Of a stretch of DNA of 64,000 bases, positions 28,401-42,800 are shown piece after piece. The stretch comes from Saxidomus purpurata (taxonomy: Eukaryota; Mollusca; Bivalvia; Venerida; Veneridae). The stretch's first letter is position 1; each line of letters begins with the position of its first letter. The notes beneath the pieces were generated by a model that was given only the letters and a program-made list of their open reading frames with translations, was not told the origin of the DNA and made no database searches. The position numbers and the translations under genes were made by a program. The DNA is taken from NCBI GenBank assembly GCA_022818135.1, contig JAFMSR010000017.1:11608561-11672560 (forward strand), in the 5' to 3' direction.

Positions 28401-31400
28401 GTAATCTTAAAAAAAAATGGAAAGAAGATGATAGTCGAATGCACCATGACCTGTCATTATTTTCATATTTAAAAAAATGCTGTTGCTGTAACTTGCAATA
28501 AATACGCGTAAAATTATATTTCTTGTAATGTAACAGTTAGGGAAGCGCAATAACCCTAATTCACACAATTGCAAAAACTAACCAATGAAAACTGATATTG
28601 TACACAAGAACGGGACTGAGTCCTATTTCCGTTCACAAAAACAGACCTTTATATAGCAATGATTGCATAAATTACGCAAAGAAATATCTATCCATATATC
28701 ATCAATTGTGCTAACGAGCGGCTGACACTAACGTACGGCGCAAATGATTTATAATCTATAGGTATGGGGGTCACTCGTCAGTTGTCTCATTTGGAATACA
28801 TATGCCAATCTAAAGCCAGCAAAGACTTGTCTATTTCATGTATTTCAATACAGCTTAGTCCCAAGAAAGCAGTCAGCATTTACGGTAGTCTTTTACTTGA
28901 AAAGACATCAAATGAAACTATTTATCTGTACATTAAGCAAGCGAATTAAACAGCAAATATAGTTGTGTTATATAAACAAATATTTTACACAAATTGCGGC
29001 GTATCGGAATATGTGTTCATCAAGTAATAAAAACATGCGTAACAGAAAAATATACAGCTTAAATGCCAGTTGTTGACTTTCCTATCAATTTACTTTTTTG
29101 TTAACCATTACTAATCATTAATAACAACTAATTGTAAACAATTACCATATGTCAAATGCGAACTTGATTTTGATATATTTCTACACGAAGTACTCGATAC
29201 CAGAATACATTTTCTGCCAGTTTTAGCTTGAACATTCTACAAATAACAACAAGATCAAAAGCCTGAATCTCAAAGGACTTGGGGTAAGACGTCAAATATA
29301 AGGAACAAAATTAGAAAACAAATCAGAGATTAGAGAGACTATCAATACTTTTCTTACATGTATTAGTGTCCTCGAAAATAAATAGTCTCCTTCCTTCCTT
29401 ATAAGGAGTTGCGATGCTCACGAATTGTCACAGTATCTATATTGAAGACCATACATGTCACGGTGACCTTATACGGATACAAAACGCTATAAGAAGTCTT
29501 GATGACGTTCAAGCTTAAATATGTATCATACTTAATAATTAATATTACATCAGACACAATTCCACTTCTTATTGCTTAGTAAGACAAATGTGTGTAAGTC
29601 AGACCACAGAAATGTGGTAAATTAAAGAAACTATATTTCATTGTAGAAACAGGTGGAAACTGTCTGAAGTTGACTTAGGTTTCAATGAACATTTCAGACT
29701 TTGAGCAAATGAAACGTTAGAATTATCTCCCATTGTAATATTAAGTTCTGTTTCGTTCACAAAAAAATCCGAATTAAGTTATATATATACAATGTAAGCA
29801 ATATACATTTTCTATTTAATGTGTCTGAAATCTGGACCAAGACCTACTGTAATGCAAAAACTGTCCAGTAATAGAGACCATAAATGACTTGAGCTGCATC
29901 AGAATCTTTAAAATAATAAGTGCTGATATTATTTAACAAAAATATCGGTAAGACGAAGTACAGTGTGTCGTTATTTTAGCATAATCATTTACATACTGAC
30001 GCTGCAGCTGTATTCAGTAAATTAAAAAAAACAAATATCGAAATTTAATCAGTAAAATTTTACTTATCAGTTATCCCCGATTGCGAAACAAGTTCGTACA
30101 ACTTATATTAAACGCTTTAACAATACATATGTAATAATAATACAAATAATAATAATAATTATATCAATAATAATAATAATAATAATGATAATAAACACTT
30201 AATTTATGAAGGTAGAGCACATTAAGATATACATCAGTACAAATATGACATGACGATAATCTCATTTCCAATGAGACCTTCAATAGATACAATGACATTC
30301 ATATACACACGCACACAAAATGATACTTTTTACAAAAATAAAAATCTGAAAATAAAAACATAGATCTGAATGCATTTTCTTATTGAATAATAGTACTGAC
30401 AACAGACACAATATTTGTGTAATACCCGGTAAAAGCTTCCTACGCAAAGTGTATGCATGCAGCAAAAATCATCACTGAGTAAATATACTTTATATTTATG
30501 TTTAAATGTACTATTACATGTAGCGTTTCTTTTTAATTTTAACTGGAATATTATTCTAAACTAACATATTCTTCTTTCGAAACTCACTGCAGATGGAATC
30601 GATCTCGAAAAGAAGAGAGAAGCAATGTGGAATTATCTGTGCCTAGCCAAAGGATACAGCACTACTTGGGTACTGGCGAGGACCGAAACCAGGACCCTCC
30701 AATCATGAGACAAACGCGCTACTTATGCACCTATGCGGCTCAACGAATTTAATCAGTAATATGATTTTTGTACAATCTCGTTCCTTTTTCTTCTTCAGAC
30801 GATGACTATAGCTGGTATCCTTAAGACTGCCCGGTTACTTCGTCTTTTACGAGTCATTCGGCGTCTAGAACAGTTTATGGAATATGGTGCCGCAGTGCTA
30901 CTTTTGTTGATGGTAACGTTTTCATTGGTTGGGCATTGGCTGGCATGTGTTTTCTACGCTATTGCATACTGGGAACGACCACATTTAGAGAGTCCAATAG
31001 GTGGGTTAATTGTGTGGTTTAATTTGGTGTCAAAACATGCCTTTTCATAAAAGTAAAGTTTGCAGTGTTTGTCATTAAAGTTGTCTAAATGTTAGCGATA
31101 AAACAAATATAAGAGTATTATGCAAGTATCGCGTTATCTATTAAGTGTATCCAGATGAACTCGAAATGAGTTTATAAAGAAATAGTGTTTCTATTTCATA
31201 CGTCTTATTCTGTAAATAGCAAAGATGAAAAAAACATACTCAATTTGATACATGCACCATTCTAACGAATACATTTGTTATGTGCTTTCTCGTGTCAAAT
31301 TTAAGTATAAAAATAGTAAACATCCATTTATAGAGAATTTTACACTTTCATTAATAGTAAAATAATATTGCGAATAAACAACGCATAACTGTTAAACACT

Positions 31401-34400
31401 TAATCAGGGTCATCATTGAAATAGAGCTCTACTCAACGCACTCGTGTCATAACTTACTTAATATACTGTAGAGGAATGAAAAGCGTCCAAAAATTATTTT
31501 TTTCAAAGTCAAACAAACTTAAAGTTTATTTCACTCATACCATGCAAGTATACATGAAAAAAGAGGTAATATACTATAGGTTATTGAACTTGTATGGCGA
31601 TATATTACTTGGAACGAGTTGATTTGGCGGGAACAACGGCTTGCGAGTTGTTCCCGCCAAACAACTCGTTCCAAGTAATATATCGCCAACAAGTTCAATA
31701 ACCTTTTTATTATAAACTTTCATATTGAATATGAACAAATGACATTCTTTAGCAAAAACAATAAATGAATCTTGAAATTTTTCAGACAACTAGCGTACTA
31801 TTTTACCATGTACATTTTCTTTATTGCGTATTAATAGACTCGATTCAATATTGTTGTTTATACGTGACGTCATTTATTAGGAGAAACGTTGACGCCAAAT
31901 TTCAGTTGCCGTCCGCCATCTTGTTTTGAAAAACGCAAGAATTTTCCTACGGATGCAGGTTTGTACTTTGAAATGTGAATAAATCAACTTGATGTAAGTT
32001 CCTAAATATGTTTTCTCTTTCTTATGACTACATGCAAAACATCATTGTTTTTCTTTATCAATACTAGGCTGATATACGTACCAGTAACTTTCGTAACCAG
32101 AACTGGTATTGCGTGCCCTAAAAATTCGAACCATTTTAAAAATGAAATACTTTTACGACTACTTGTAAATGATTAAAGTTTCTTTTTATTTTCAGACTGT
32201 AGCTTATTTAATTGTAAAAAATGGCAAACTTCCACTTATAAACCTCCTTAAAACGATGTTTGCAAACAAATAAAATAGTCCGTACAGCTGATCGCTAAGA
32301 CCGCCCCCCTTGCCAACGTTCAGTATCGTTCCTTGCCAGCGTGCAGTACCGTAGAATACTGAACGAACTCTCTAAGGCAAAGTGAACGGGGCAATATGAA
32401 AGTTTATTAATAAATAAATAAAATAATAAAGGGAAAAGTTACATACATGAGGCTCACTCAAACATTAACAATGTAATGATATAATTTATAATTTTACATA
32501 TGTGGAAAAAAAATGTAGCTTGTTTTACATTATAATCATAATTTTGTCATACAAAGTATAATACATTTCAACAGTAAATAACAACTGTTGCTGTAATCTT
32601 AAATGGACTGAATCATTTACCCGTGAAGAGTCATTTTGAATACTACTCTTCTAGATATTTTCTGTGTAATTTATGTCAAGAGTTAGCTCTTGTTATGGTG
32701 TAGCACTTTGTTAATTTGTAACATCTGTCTTACCATATTTATTTCAGGTTGGCTAGACACTTTAGCATCTCAGATTAACGAGCCTTACATAGCTAATGTC
32801 ACAGACAGTGGACCAAGTATAAAGACTTATTACATCACGTCCTTGTATTTTACCTTTACGTCGCTTACATCCATAGGATTTGGAAACGTTTCGCCCAACA
32901 CCAATGCCGAAAAAATATTTTCAATTTTTGCAATGATGCTTGGATGTGAGTATATGAGCATTTGCTAAATGCAGTAAACTCCGCTTATAACGAACTCATT
33001 AAGACCATTTAAATGTGTTACTTATATCCGGAGTTTGTTATATCAACATATCATTTTCATATAAAATAAAGAAAGAAAACAAACTTGGGCAGAGAAAAAT
33101 GTGTTCCTTATATCCAGAATTTCGTTATATCCGGATTCGTTATATACGGAGTTTACTGTAATGTATAAATGCCGAAATATCTATAACTTTATACTTTAGT
33201 TCAATGGCTGTATAAAATGTGGCAGTAGAGTCACTGCCCGCATATGAATAAAAATTACGTTTCTCAAATTACATTGAGCTAGTTTTTAAAATTCTTTTTG
33301 ACATTGTCTATACATATACTAAGTACATTTTATAATTAAATCCCTACGTAAAATGTGTTTAACTGTTCCTGTGAATTATTTGCCTTTGGTCGTGTCAGTG
33401 TTTAATTATGTTGAAATTTTACGGCCATTGGCAGTATTTTAAAAAGGTTAATATACATTTTGGACAAGATTGACATAATTAATTTTATCAAATTTAATAC
33501 TCTAAAGTACTATTTGCTATGGCAATATGAAATACATTTTCAGCTCTTCTAAGCGCCGCCATATTTGGTAACGTATCGTCCATAATGATGCGAGTTTATC
33601 AGGGCACGGACGAATATCACGAAAGAATGCAGAGCATTAAAGAATTCATCAACTTTCATCATCTTCCTAAAAATCTCGCTAATCGATTACAAGAGTCATT
33701 CCAACACAGTTGGTCATACACAAACGGAATCGATATGAATACTGTAGGTACATGTATATTGTACATGTGTAGCAATTATAGTCTCAACAAATATACATTG
33801 AACATTACACTCTATTATGTTTAATAAAGTTTCATGTTTCCTATAATTTTCTGTGTTCAGATTGCGACGTACACAAGAATAAACTATGCCAAAACAAGAG
33901 TGGCATAAAACGCATTAAGAAGGTAGTACATTCCAAACATGCATGACATTCCATTATTGTCACATATTATGCACATATGCACCTGATGTTATCGACAATT
34001 TATCAAAACACAAAACTCTAATATGAATTATCATATGTGTAATGATGTCTGTATGTATATTTTGCACATGGTTTGGGTAGCATATTTGTAAATTGATACA
34101 TATTTATCATAAAATGAATTAAATTCCTCACATAAAAAAATATGTGTCAAATATAGCGACGTCCCGAATCATTTAAAAGATATTTATTTCTTTCATTTTT
34201 AAACGTAACATTTTAAATTTCAAGCGAAAAGCAACACGAAAATAGTTCTTTTAACTTTCCATTCGCAGTTGTATTTCTAAATTAACCTTTTCTTTACCCA
34301 AACACAGTAAAGTTCAAATTGTTTACTAAATATACTACATGCAAATTATAAATATTAACCCGAGTATTATAGAGCATGTAATTTAGATTCTAATACAAAT

Positions 34401-37400
34401 GTATGCCATTTCATTCGGTCGTGATTCTACCGCAAAATTTTTATATGACTTCATCGGTATTAGACGTCATTCTATAACGATAAGAAAGTGATTATATCTT
34501 TCATTTCTCCAGCCTTGCAACCGGCGACGTCTTATCAAGTTAATTCATTAGAAGCAAATCACGTTAGAATTATCCAATTTCCTCAATCCCATCTGTCGAC
34601 CTGTCTATCTATAAACTACATAATGTATTTTCTTTGCATAATACTTGATGTAATTATACTAAGCATCTGTAACTTTAACAATTTTCATAATGTTTTAGAC
34701 GTGTTATTTACCGAAGAAAAGGGACATGTCTTTTAAAACAAATTGAATGAAACAAGATGGTCATGAGGTCACAAAGACCGTACTTCTGTACGCCGCACTC
34801 AAATGTTAAAGGCGTCTGTATTCATTTTTAGTTATGTTACAATGTTTGTTTAACCGAAAGCACATACTCGTAACTCTGCAATGGATTTTCTTAACCCTTT
34901 CAGATGATATGTGAAAGGCACATATTTTAACAAATGGTCCACATACCGGTATGTTACGAAATTAGATATCTAGAGCGGATGCGGCATGAAATGATGTAGT
35001 TGCTTGCAATCAAGGACAGGAAATTCTTAATTGATCGATACTTGACCTGATATTGGTCCTTAGATCTTAATTGTACAGGAATTTTGTCTTTATATTAACA
35101 AAATGGATATAGTACAAAACTCATCAACGACAAGGATTAATGGCAGATACACAAATCCCCCGAAAACGAGAAAAGTAGTATCAGATATGGTACATATACA
35201 TACAGCTTGAGGGAGAAGACTTTAAAGTGCTATCGTGCGAGATATAATGAGATTTTGATCAAAAAGACGTGATCAGTCAAGACCAAATGACTCTATTTCT
35301 ACCGTTTAAGAAAATTTGACATAGACCTCTTGGTTTTACTCATCCGCGGTTTGGATAATTTCTATTCATGAATTTCGGCTTCAGAAAAAACATACCATTT
35401 TTTGTTAAATCAAGACACTTTTACGATGTAGCCTATGAAAACCTGTTACCATTATAGATATATCGTCTTAATTGACTTATAAACAACTTGCAGACGGTTA
35501 AGAAACAGTTAGTGTATTTAAACTTGAGAGAACGTGTATGGTCAAAACTAACGTGTACTACAGTTAAAACCTCTAATTACGCATTGTAACATTTTTGGTG
35601 AGTTTAATCCAACACATTTAATGACAGGCAAATTCGTTATTCTCGTTCAAATGGCTATTAATAGTCATTTCATCTGCCTCCTTGATTCCATAGCAATTAT
35701 GAGCGATGAAAGGAACTTTTCTAGAGACATAATTCCGCTTTATCAAAAAGATAAACTACGAAATTATTCAACAATTTGTAACTGTTAAAGTTACGGACGT
35801 TTGACAAACGAGAATAAGGTTTTTAGGGAAGTTCCAAATTGCAATGTCTGCAAGAAATACACTTTAAAATAAGTTATTTGTCAAACTGTCTGCAGTATTG
35901 CCTATCGCACATCTATCTGCGGCATTTCTTTTAGCTCGCATCCATAGAGTTCTCTGTCAAACAGTGAAGTAAAAACATGTAAGTATGTGCCTACATATAA
36001 GGTTACACTAAATATTCCAACTTCTTTCATGCGTTACTTCCGTTGGTTGTAAACAAAGTTGTCGACTTTCCCTTGCTTTACTTCACCCAGTAACCACAGG
36101 ATTTATGTTAATACAGTTACTGAACTCTGTCGATTTATTTAATACCTACTTAGAGGAGACTTATATCAGTATATCAGTATATTTACTTATCACGTCACCA
36201 TGTCTGACCCATAAGCAGGGCATTTTTAGCGCAAAATAGTGTAGGTATTTCAGTAATGCATCGATAACATTCATTATATCCTCAAAATAATGGAGCTGAA
36301 TTGTTGATAAGTAACAAATGCGTCTGCGCTGCTAGTCAGATTACTGCATTTGAAAAAAAGCAGACGATAGGTGCTATCTATGCGAAAATACATCTTAGAC
36401 AATTTGATCAGCGGATTTGATACTTCGTAGCTGTCTTTATTTGTCACGTTTCATCTTATCTTGTATAAGCGGCGGTTTTGTTGTGATGCACGATTTTGAG
36501 AGATGTTTTGAGCCGTTAATAAATTGAAATATTAAAATATAGCTTAAAAACAAAGTTTGATATATACATGTACAATTTTATACTATATAGATGAGAATAA
36601 TTAACCTTCCGTGTAGAAGTCGATCTGAATTCTAAAAATAAGCCCTTTATGCCAGATAGTAATGATGTGCAAAATTATAAAAAGCCGAACCCAGGCGCGC
36701 GCATAGTTACTGCAAATATAACATTTTTACATCATTTTTACCGGAATGTTTCCATCAATAATCCAGAGCCTTTCCTGCATAGTGAATCTGAAATTTCTAG
36801 CAAATTGCATATTGCATTCCAAAATAAGACATATCCGCCGATTTCCATTTTAAATAGGAAAGCTGTGACAGGACTCGGATGCAGCTATAATATAAATCAA
36901 ATGAAAATTACTTAAATAGCCATTTACTTGAAATGTAATATTATGTCTTCTTATTGATTCCGGTATAAAAAGATACAGAATACTCTAAGCGTATGCAGAT
37001 ATCCGCAAGCAACTATGATAGGGAATGTATTATGGTTTTTATCTGTTATATTATACAAAACAGTAAATGCAAGTTCAATATCTTCTTTTTTTAAACCAAA
37101 GACGCAGTGACAAAATATTTGAAAGTATATGGGTTCTTAGCCCGATCCAATCTTGATTGAGTGGTTGGAAAATATTGTCTAGTACCTACCCTTGTTTTAT
37201 GAACATGACACAGTAATCCATCGATACAGTTGTATTAAAAAGGTTGACAAGCAGCAGAAATGTTGAAATTTGTGTGTAAACTACGATGGCAATGCTACGT
37301 TCTTGGTATTACTGATATGTAATTGAGAACTTTGGAACAACAATTGAATGTAAAAATTGATATAGTCTTTAGCACAGATAATTGATATAACCAATAATTT

Positions 37401-39828
37401 CCAGTTCTGTAAACATCTTGTCTCAGTTTAAAGTAGCACAGTTTGCATAGTCGGAAATGCAAGTGCTAATGTTTTGCATTAAGAGTTAACAATATTTCCT
37501 GTTTCATGCAAATTTACACACATTTATTACAGCTTATGTACAACGGCTGTTGAAAACATAATGACCGATGGTATAATTTCGAGATAATGGTTATTGGCGT
37601 CTAAATATTTTACATTTCCGACCAAATACATGTAGCAATATATAAGACACTACTTTATATAGATCAAGCTTTGTTGTTCGGACTGAAGTCACGCGAAGAT
37701 TTTAAGCAAACGATGATTAAACAATATTTGTTTGTACTTTTTTAGCTCACCTGTCCTCAGGTGAATTTTTGAGTATGGTCTTTTGTCCGTTGCTTCAAAT
37801 GACTTTTTCACATAAACCTCTTCATGGACTATCATCAAATTGGCCAGAGGTACCATGGTATTAAGCTTTCTTAAATTTGTCGAATAACTCGAGAACTATT
37901 GAGCATCTGACCCTCAGACTTTACGGACAGGTTGATCTTAACCAGTAGCTGACCTTCATTGGCATTTAGGTCACTGGGTCAAAGGTGAAGGTCAGATCTA
38001 TTATGTTCAATAAGTCGATAACCATTAGGCCTATGATCTTCAAACTACATAGTGAGGTTGGTCTTGACCAGTAGATTACCCCTACTATTTTTGATGTCAT
38101 AAGGTCAAACACCGGGTTGCTTGACCCACAGACCTTATTTCTTGTGTTTAAGCTACAGCAATGAAACAGTATGGATTGTTTTGCATGCAAAAGTCAACTT
38201 TGACCTTTTCCTACTGACCTGAATCTTCATCAACGAAATTCGGATTCGAAATACAGTTTTGCCATTTCGACATCGGCTGACCTTGACTTTGCCCTACTTT
38301 CTTGTTTTTGAAGCAACACCAATGACTGTTGACCTATATTGAAAATTGTGTGTGCATATTTCAACTGGAGAGCTAGCCCTCATGGATTCAAAATACAGAA
38401 AAATAAGCGATTTAGAATTCATTTCAGTATTTCGTCCATTAAGGCAAAAATATTAAACACATTGATACATCTTTCTTTCCAGAGACGAAATGACTTTCAC
38501 TTTGCCGTACTTAATTATAATATTCAGTACATATATAGTGAAAGCTGAAGAGATAGAACACAGTCTGCAAGAGTAGAATGTGAGTCACGTTTTCATAGTT
38601 TAATAGCAGATCAATTTTATTTCTATAAGGTTCTGTTTGTAAGTTCTTATACCGGTATGTACCTTTTGTGACTATTTTCCAGGTTTTAAAAAGCTTTCCA
38701 GAGTGCCTACAGGCGGATATTTGCCTTCATCTTAACAGAAACCTGCTGAATAACTGTCCGGCCTTCCACAAGGCATCAACCGGTAAGGCAGTAGTTCGAC
38801 TTCGGTTTACTAGTATCTACAGCTTCCGGCACAGATATGCCGATACGTTTGATAAGTTCTTACTTTCGATTGTTTTGTGGAAGGAGGTACCGCCCTGAAA
38901 TGATTTTAACATTTTTGCTTTGATAAGCATCATTTTAATAGCGTTAGTGATATAGTCCCCTTTCGATTAATGATACAATATTTCATTCACATCTCCTAAT
39001 AATCATTTGATTCACGTAAAGTATAATGGCAGGTAATCGCATGACTTCTTTGTTCACCTAACTAGAAAGATATCCGGCGTGTTCGGATACATTTTAAGAA
39101 ATTTGAAAGCACAATTTTTGTATTTTGTAGTTTTGTGTAAATGCTTGTCACATTCCCTGCAGAGGGAATGAGAAACCAATTAAAACGCCTTGTTCAGTGT
39201 AATAATGTTTTGCTAAAAGCGGCAAGTCTTTGGTTGAATATGGTCAGAACTGTATCACAATTTTCTTAAGAAATTGCAGCGGAATGACCTGTGTCATAAG
39301 CATAGTTGTCAAATATTTTTCAGGATGCCTTCGTGCCTTATCTATGCAGTTTAAAACAACACATGCGCCACCTGGCGACACGTTGATACACCCCGGTGAT
39401 ATTTTAACAGCATTATACTTTGTTGCACGCGGATCCTTGGAGATTGTGACAGAAGACAACGTGATGGCGATTCTAGGTACATATTCGTAAATAAACCTCA
39501 AATTTGGCAACTTGATATATACCCTACAGTACACTCTGAATTGACATCTGACACAGCAATTTAATTTTTGTAAATGTTGATGATTGTATCTAAGAGTTAT
39601 TTTTTTTTGTAAGAGTTTCTAAGAGTTATTTCTGAACCAGACCCTGTATTTATCAAATATTAAAAGATGTTCAGACTAATTTGGTCTTAATGCTTCTACT
39701 GTTACATTGGTTACTACCCCTTAGACTTAAGGTAGTTTATTTATACTAATTTAATTACTCTCTTTGCAAAACAAGTTCTTACAACGTATATTATTCGCTC
39801 TCGAGACTCACTCTAGATGGAATCAATC

Positions 39829-39891
<63 letters not shown>

Positions 39892-42800
39892 GGGCAATGT
39901 GGAATTATCTGTGTCTTGCCTATGACACTGCTACTACTTGGACACTGGTTTGGATCGAACCCGGGACCCTCCGATCCTGAGGCGAACGTAAGGTATTTGT
40001 TTTGACTGCCAGCAACAATGACACATTCGCATTTAATTTGATATTTTGAAAATGTTAAGGTAAATGTTTTATATTGTTTGTAATTACTTGCAGGTAAAGA
40101 TGACATATTTGGTGGTGATTTGACCGACCTAGAGAATTCGGGAAAATCTTTATACTTTGCACGTGCCCTGAGCTACTGTGATATCAATAAAATCGAATTA
40201 GACGTGCTGAAAGAGACTCTAGATACATATCCAGAATTTCGAAAGGAGTTTATGGATAAAATTCAAGTCACATTTAACATGAAAAGGGTATGCAGCTTTA
40301 ATGATTCAGCTCATAACATGTATGTAAAATGCACGCTGAATTATGTCAAACCTACATTAACTATCAGGTTTTCTTGAATGATATATATGCGCCAAAAGGT
40401 TTAATTTTTGAATGAGTGCCTTCCCTGAATAATAGAGTACACTTCGCCCGAATATTTTAAAAATTGTAAACTGCACTGAGTGGAGAAGAGAAATTACACA
40501 ACATTCTGTTCTTGCCTTTTATGTTCTTACACGTATGTACATAGTTAGGATGAAATTATTTGCTTATCTTTCTTTCATTAGTCATTAGACTTCTTTTTTC
40601 CATTGTCAAACCATTGACCTTTACTTATATAACTTGTCTCAGTACCTTTAGTCAATAATGATTGGACTGCTCTGTATATACATGATGCAAATTGTGATGA
40701 CGCCTTCTTTTGAGTAATTGTCTTACAAATCAAAATATTGTACTACGATATCTTATAACATTCATTGTTTAATGACAACAATATATACTTGAATTTGTTT
40801 TGGTCAACATTTACTGTATGTGTCGTATGTCGTGCATAAAGTGTACAGATATCTAGCCCAAGGGAATATTTCATGATGGGATGGTAAATTCTTAGATATG
40901 TTCTCATTACTTTCATGTCCCAAGTGACGCATGCCGTTTATCTTGATTTATTTGATTAATCCGTTCTTAAGCAGACGAAATCATGTTTGCATAAATGATG
41001 TATATGTACAAGACATAATTAAATTCTATTGCAATGAATATTTAATGAGTTACGAAAGATAGACAGTTATAAGGAAGAAATGTAAAGACGTTCTCCGACG
41101 GAAACTAGTGATAAAACTCTGTCATGAATTATATTTGCCGGCAAAGTCGTTAGCTTTTCCCATTGTCATTTTTTCCACACAGATTATGCAAAGATGATCA
41201 GTACGCGTGTGAAGCTAAATACGTTTAACAGACAAGCGTCAAAGGAGTCTGCGCAAAACAATCTCAATTAAATCAACTTCACATAAAATGGAGGCTTAAA
41301 TAGAAGGAAACTATAGAGCGTGATGTGCATATTCTTGACCTTTGCACATTATAATTCGGTTATTAGATATCAGTCACGAGTTATAAATGCTTACCGCCTG
41401 CAAAATTCGCCGAGTTCAACCTTTTATTAGATTAGTATATCAAAGTATTACATTTATGGTCATATTTAACATTCTTGACAGAAAGACGTTTCACTTCATT
41501 TATATGTACCACTTGGCGTTCGTACGGTGCCCGTGAAGTGAAATCTGATTTTTCGTAAAACCGAAATAACATTTCGTGAAAACGAAATAGTATTTCGTAA
41601 AAACGAAATAAGATTTTGTAATTTCGAAATCTTGTTTCGTTTTAACGAAATGCATTTCGTTAATACGATATAAAAAAAGGAATCATATGTCATTTCACGG
41701 GCACCGTACGTTCGTCATACAACTTGTAAAAATCATCACTCGGTTGTTACATGTATAACAGCACAGAGATAACGATTTCTATGATAAATTATATATGGGA
41801 AACATATGGTCATTGTTGCATTGACATTATTTGCCAATTGAATTTTATGTAATCATAGTTTATAAATATAAACTTTAGAGTGAAATCATGTGCAACTTTC
41901 TATTTTGCTTTGTTACTTTACTTAGTGCGTACTTTTACAGGGAACGCTTGTTGAGACTAGAAGGAAAACATCCAAGATGGATGACGAAACATTGAGATTC
42001 ATACGTCAGAAGAGGCCACACATGCAATCAAAAGGAAGGAGACCGGAAACGGAAGGTATGTAAACAATGTCAATAACCAACAGTCAAAGTGCTATTTACT
42101 GATATTGTAAAAATAAAAATACGGATAGGGTAATGATAGAACCATGTTCTTTTCACTCTATAACGATGTTGACATACTCATCTCTTTTGTATTCAAGTCT
42201 CACGAAAAAAAAGTTGTCAGGAAGCCTTATATTTTGCAATATCGTTTAAAAGAAGACAATATATATTTCTAGCATGTACATCGATTTAAAAAGTCTAGTA
42301 TGGAATGTTATGGTAAAAAAAAAGGTTATTTCCGCCGGTTAGACACCTTTCTTGGTAAAATAAGAGCTATTTGTAAAACATGACAGTTTCAAACGGGGCT
42401 GTTTCCCGTCTTTTTTATCGAGTAAATGCTGCCAACTAATTAACATTATTATGGAACTTCTACTTAAAATTCCCGATATATGGTCAGGTTTAGCAACTGA
42501 TTCAATGTTTGTGGTAAAGTCGTGTTTTTATATTAACCATTGCATGTAGGAGAGACATTTGTTGTTTTCAGTCATGGTTCATCTATTAGTTGATATGCAT
42601 CACTAATTTATCGTAAACATTATGCCACATGCCAAACTAATCTTATTTCCTATGAGCATTAAAAGATCAAGATATGATCAAACTTCGATATAAACGGAAT
42701 TTTGTAACAATCGGTTGATCTGCGATGTGGTATCATTTGAGTTAATAGGTACCGTGATCCGGAACTATGCAATAAGAGAATTTTAATTTTGAAAACATGT

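Larger units (their letters stand above)
20155..30798 (+). other. ERG intron 3 (10.6 kb)
   Basis: The largest intron, between S3 and S4. It contains the duplicated blocks at 20.7 and 27.4 kb, the 29-bp minisatellite, the 25.8-kb repeat and a split SINE before exon 4. Nothing else was recognised in 23.8-25.8 kb or 27.8-30.0 kb. Confidence 0.8.

Noticed and set aside
39817..40106. Arg/Glu or Ser/Leu repeat proteins
   Set aside because: Translation of the (GA)n microsatellite in a SINE.
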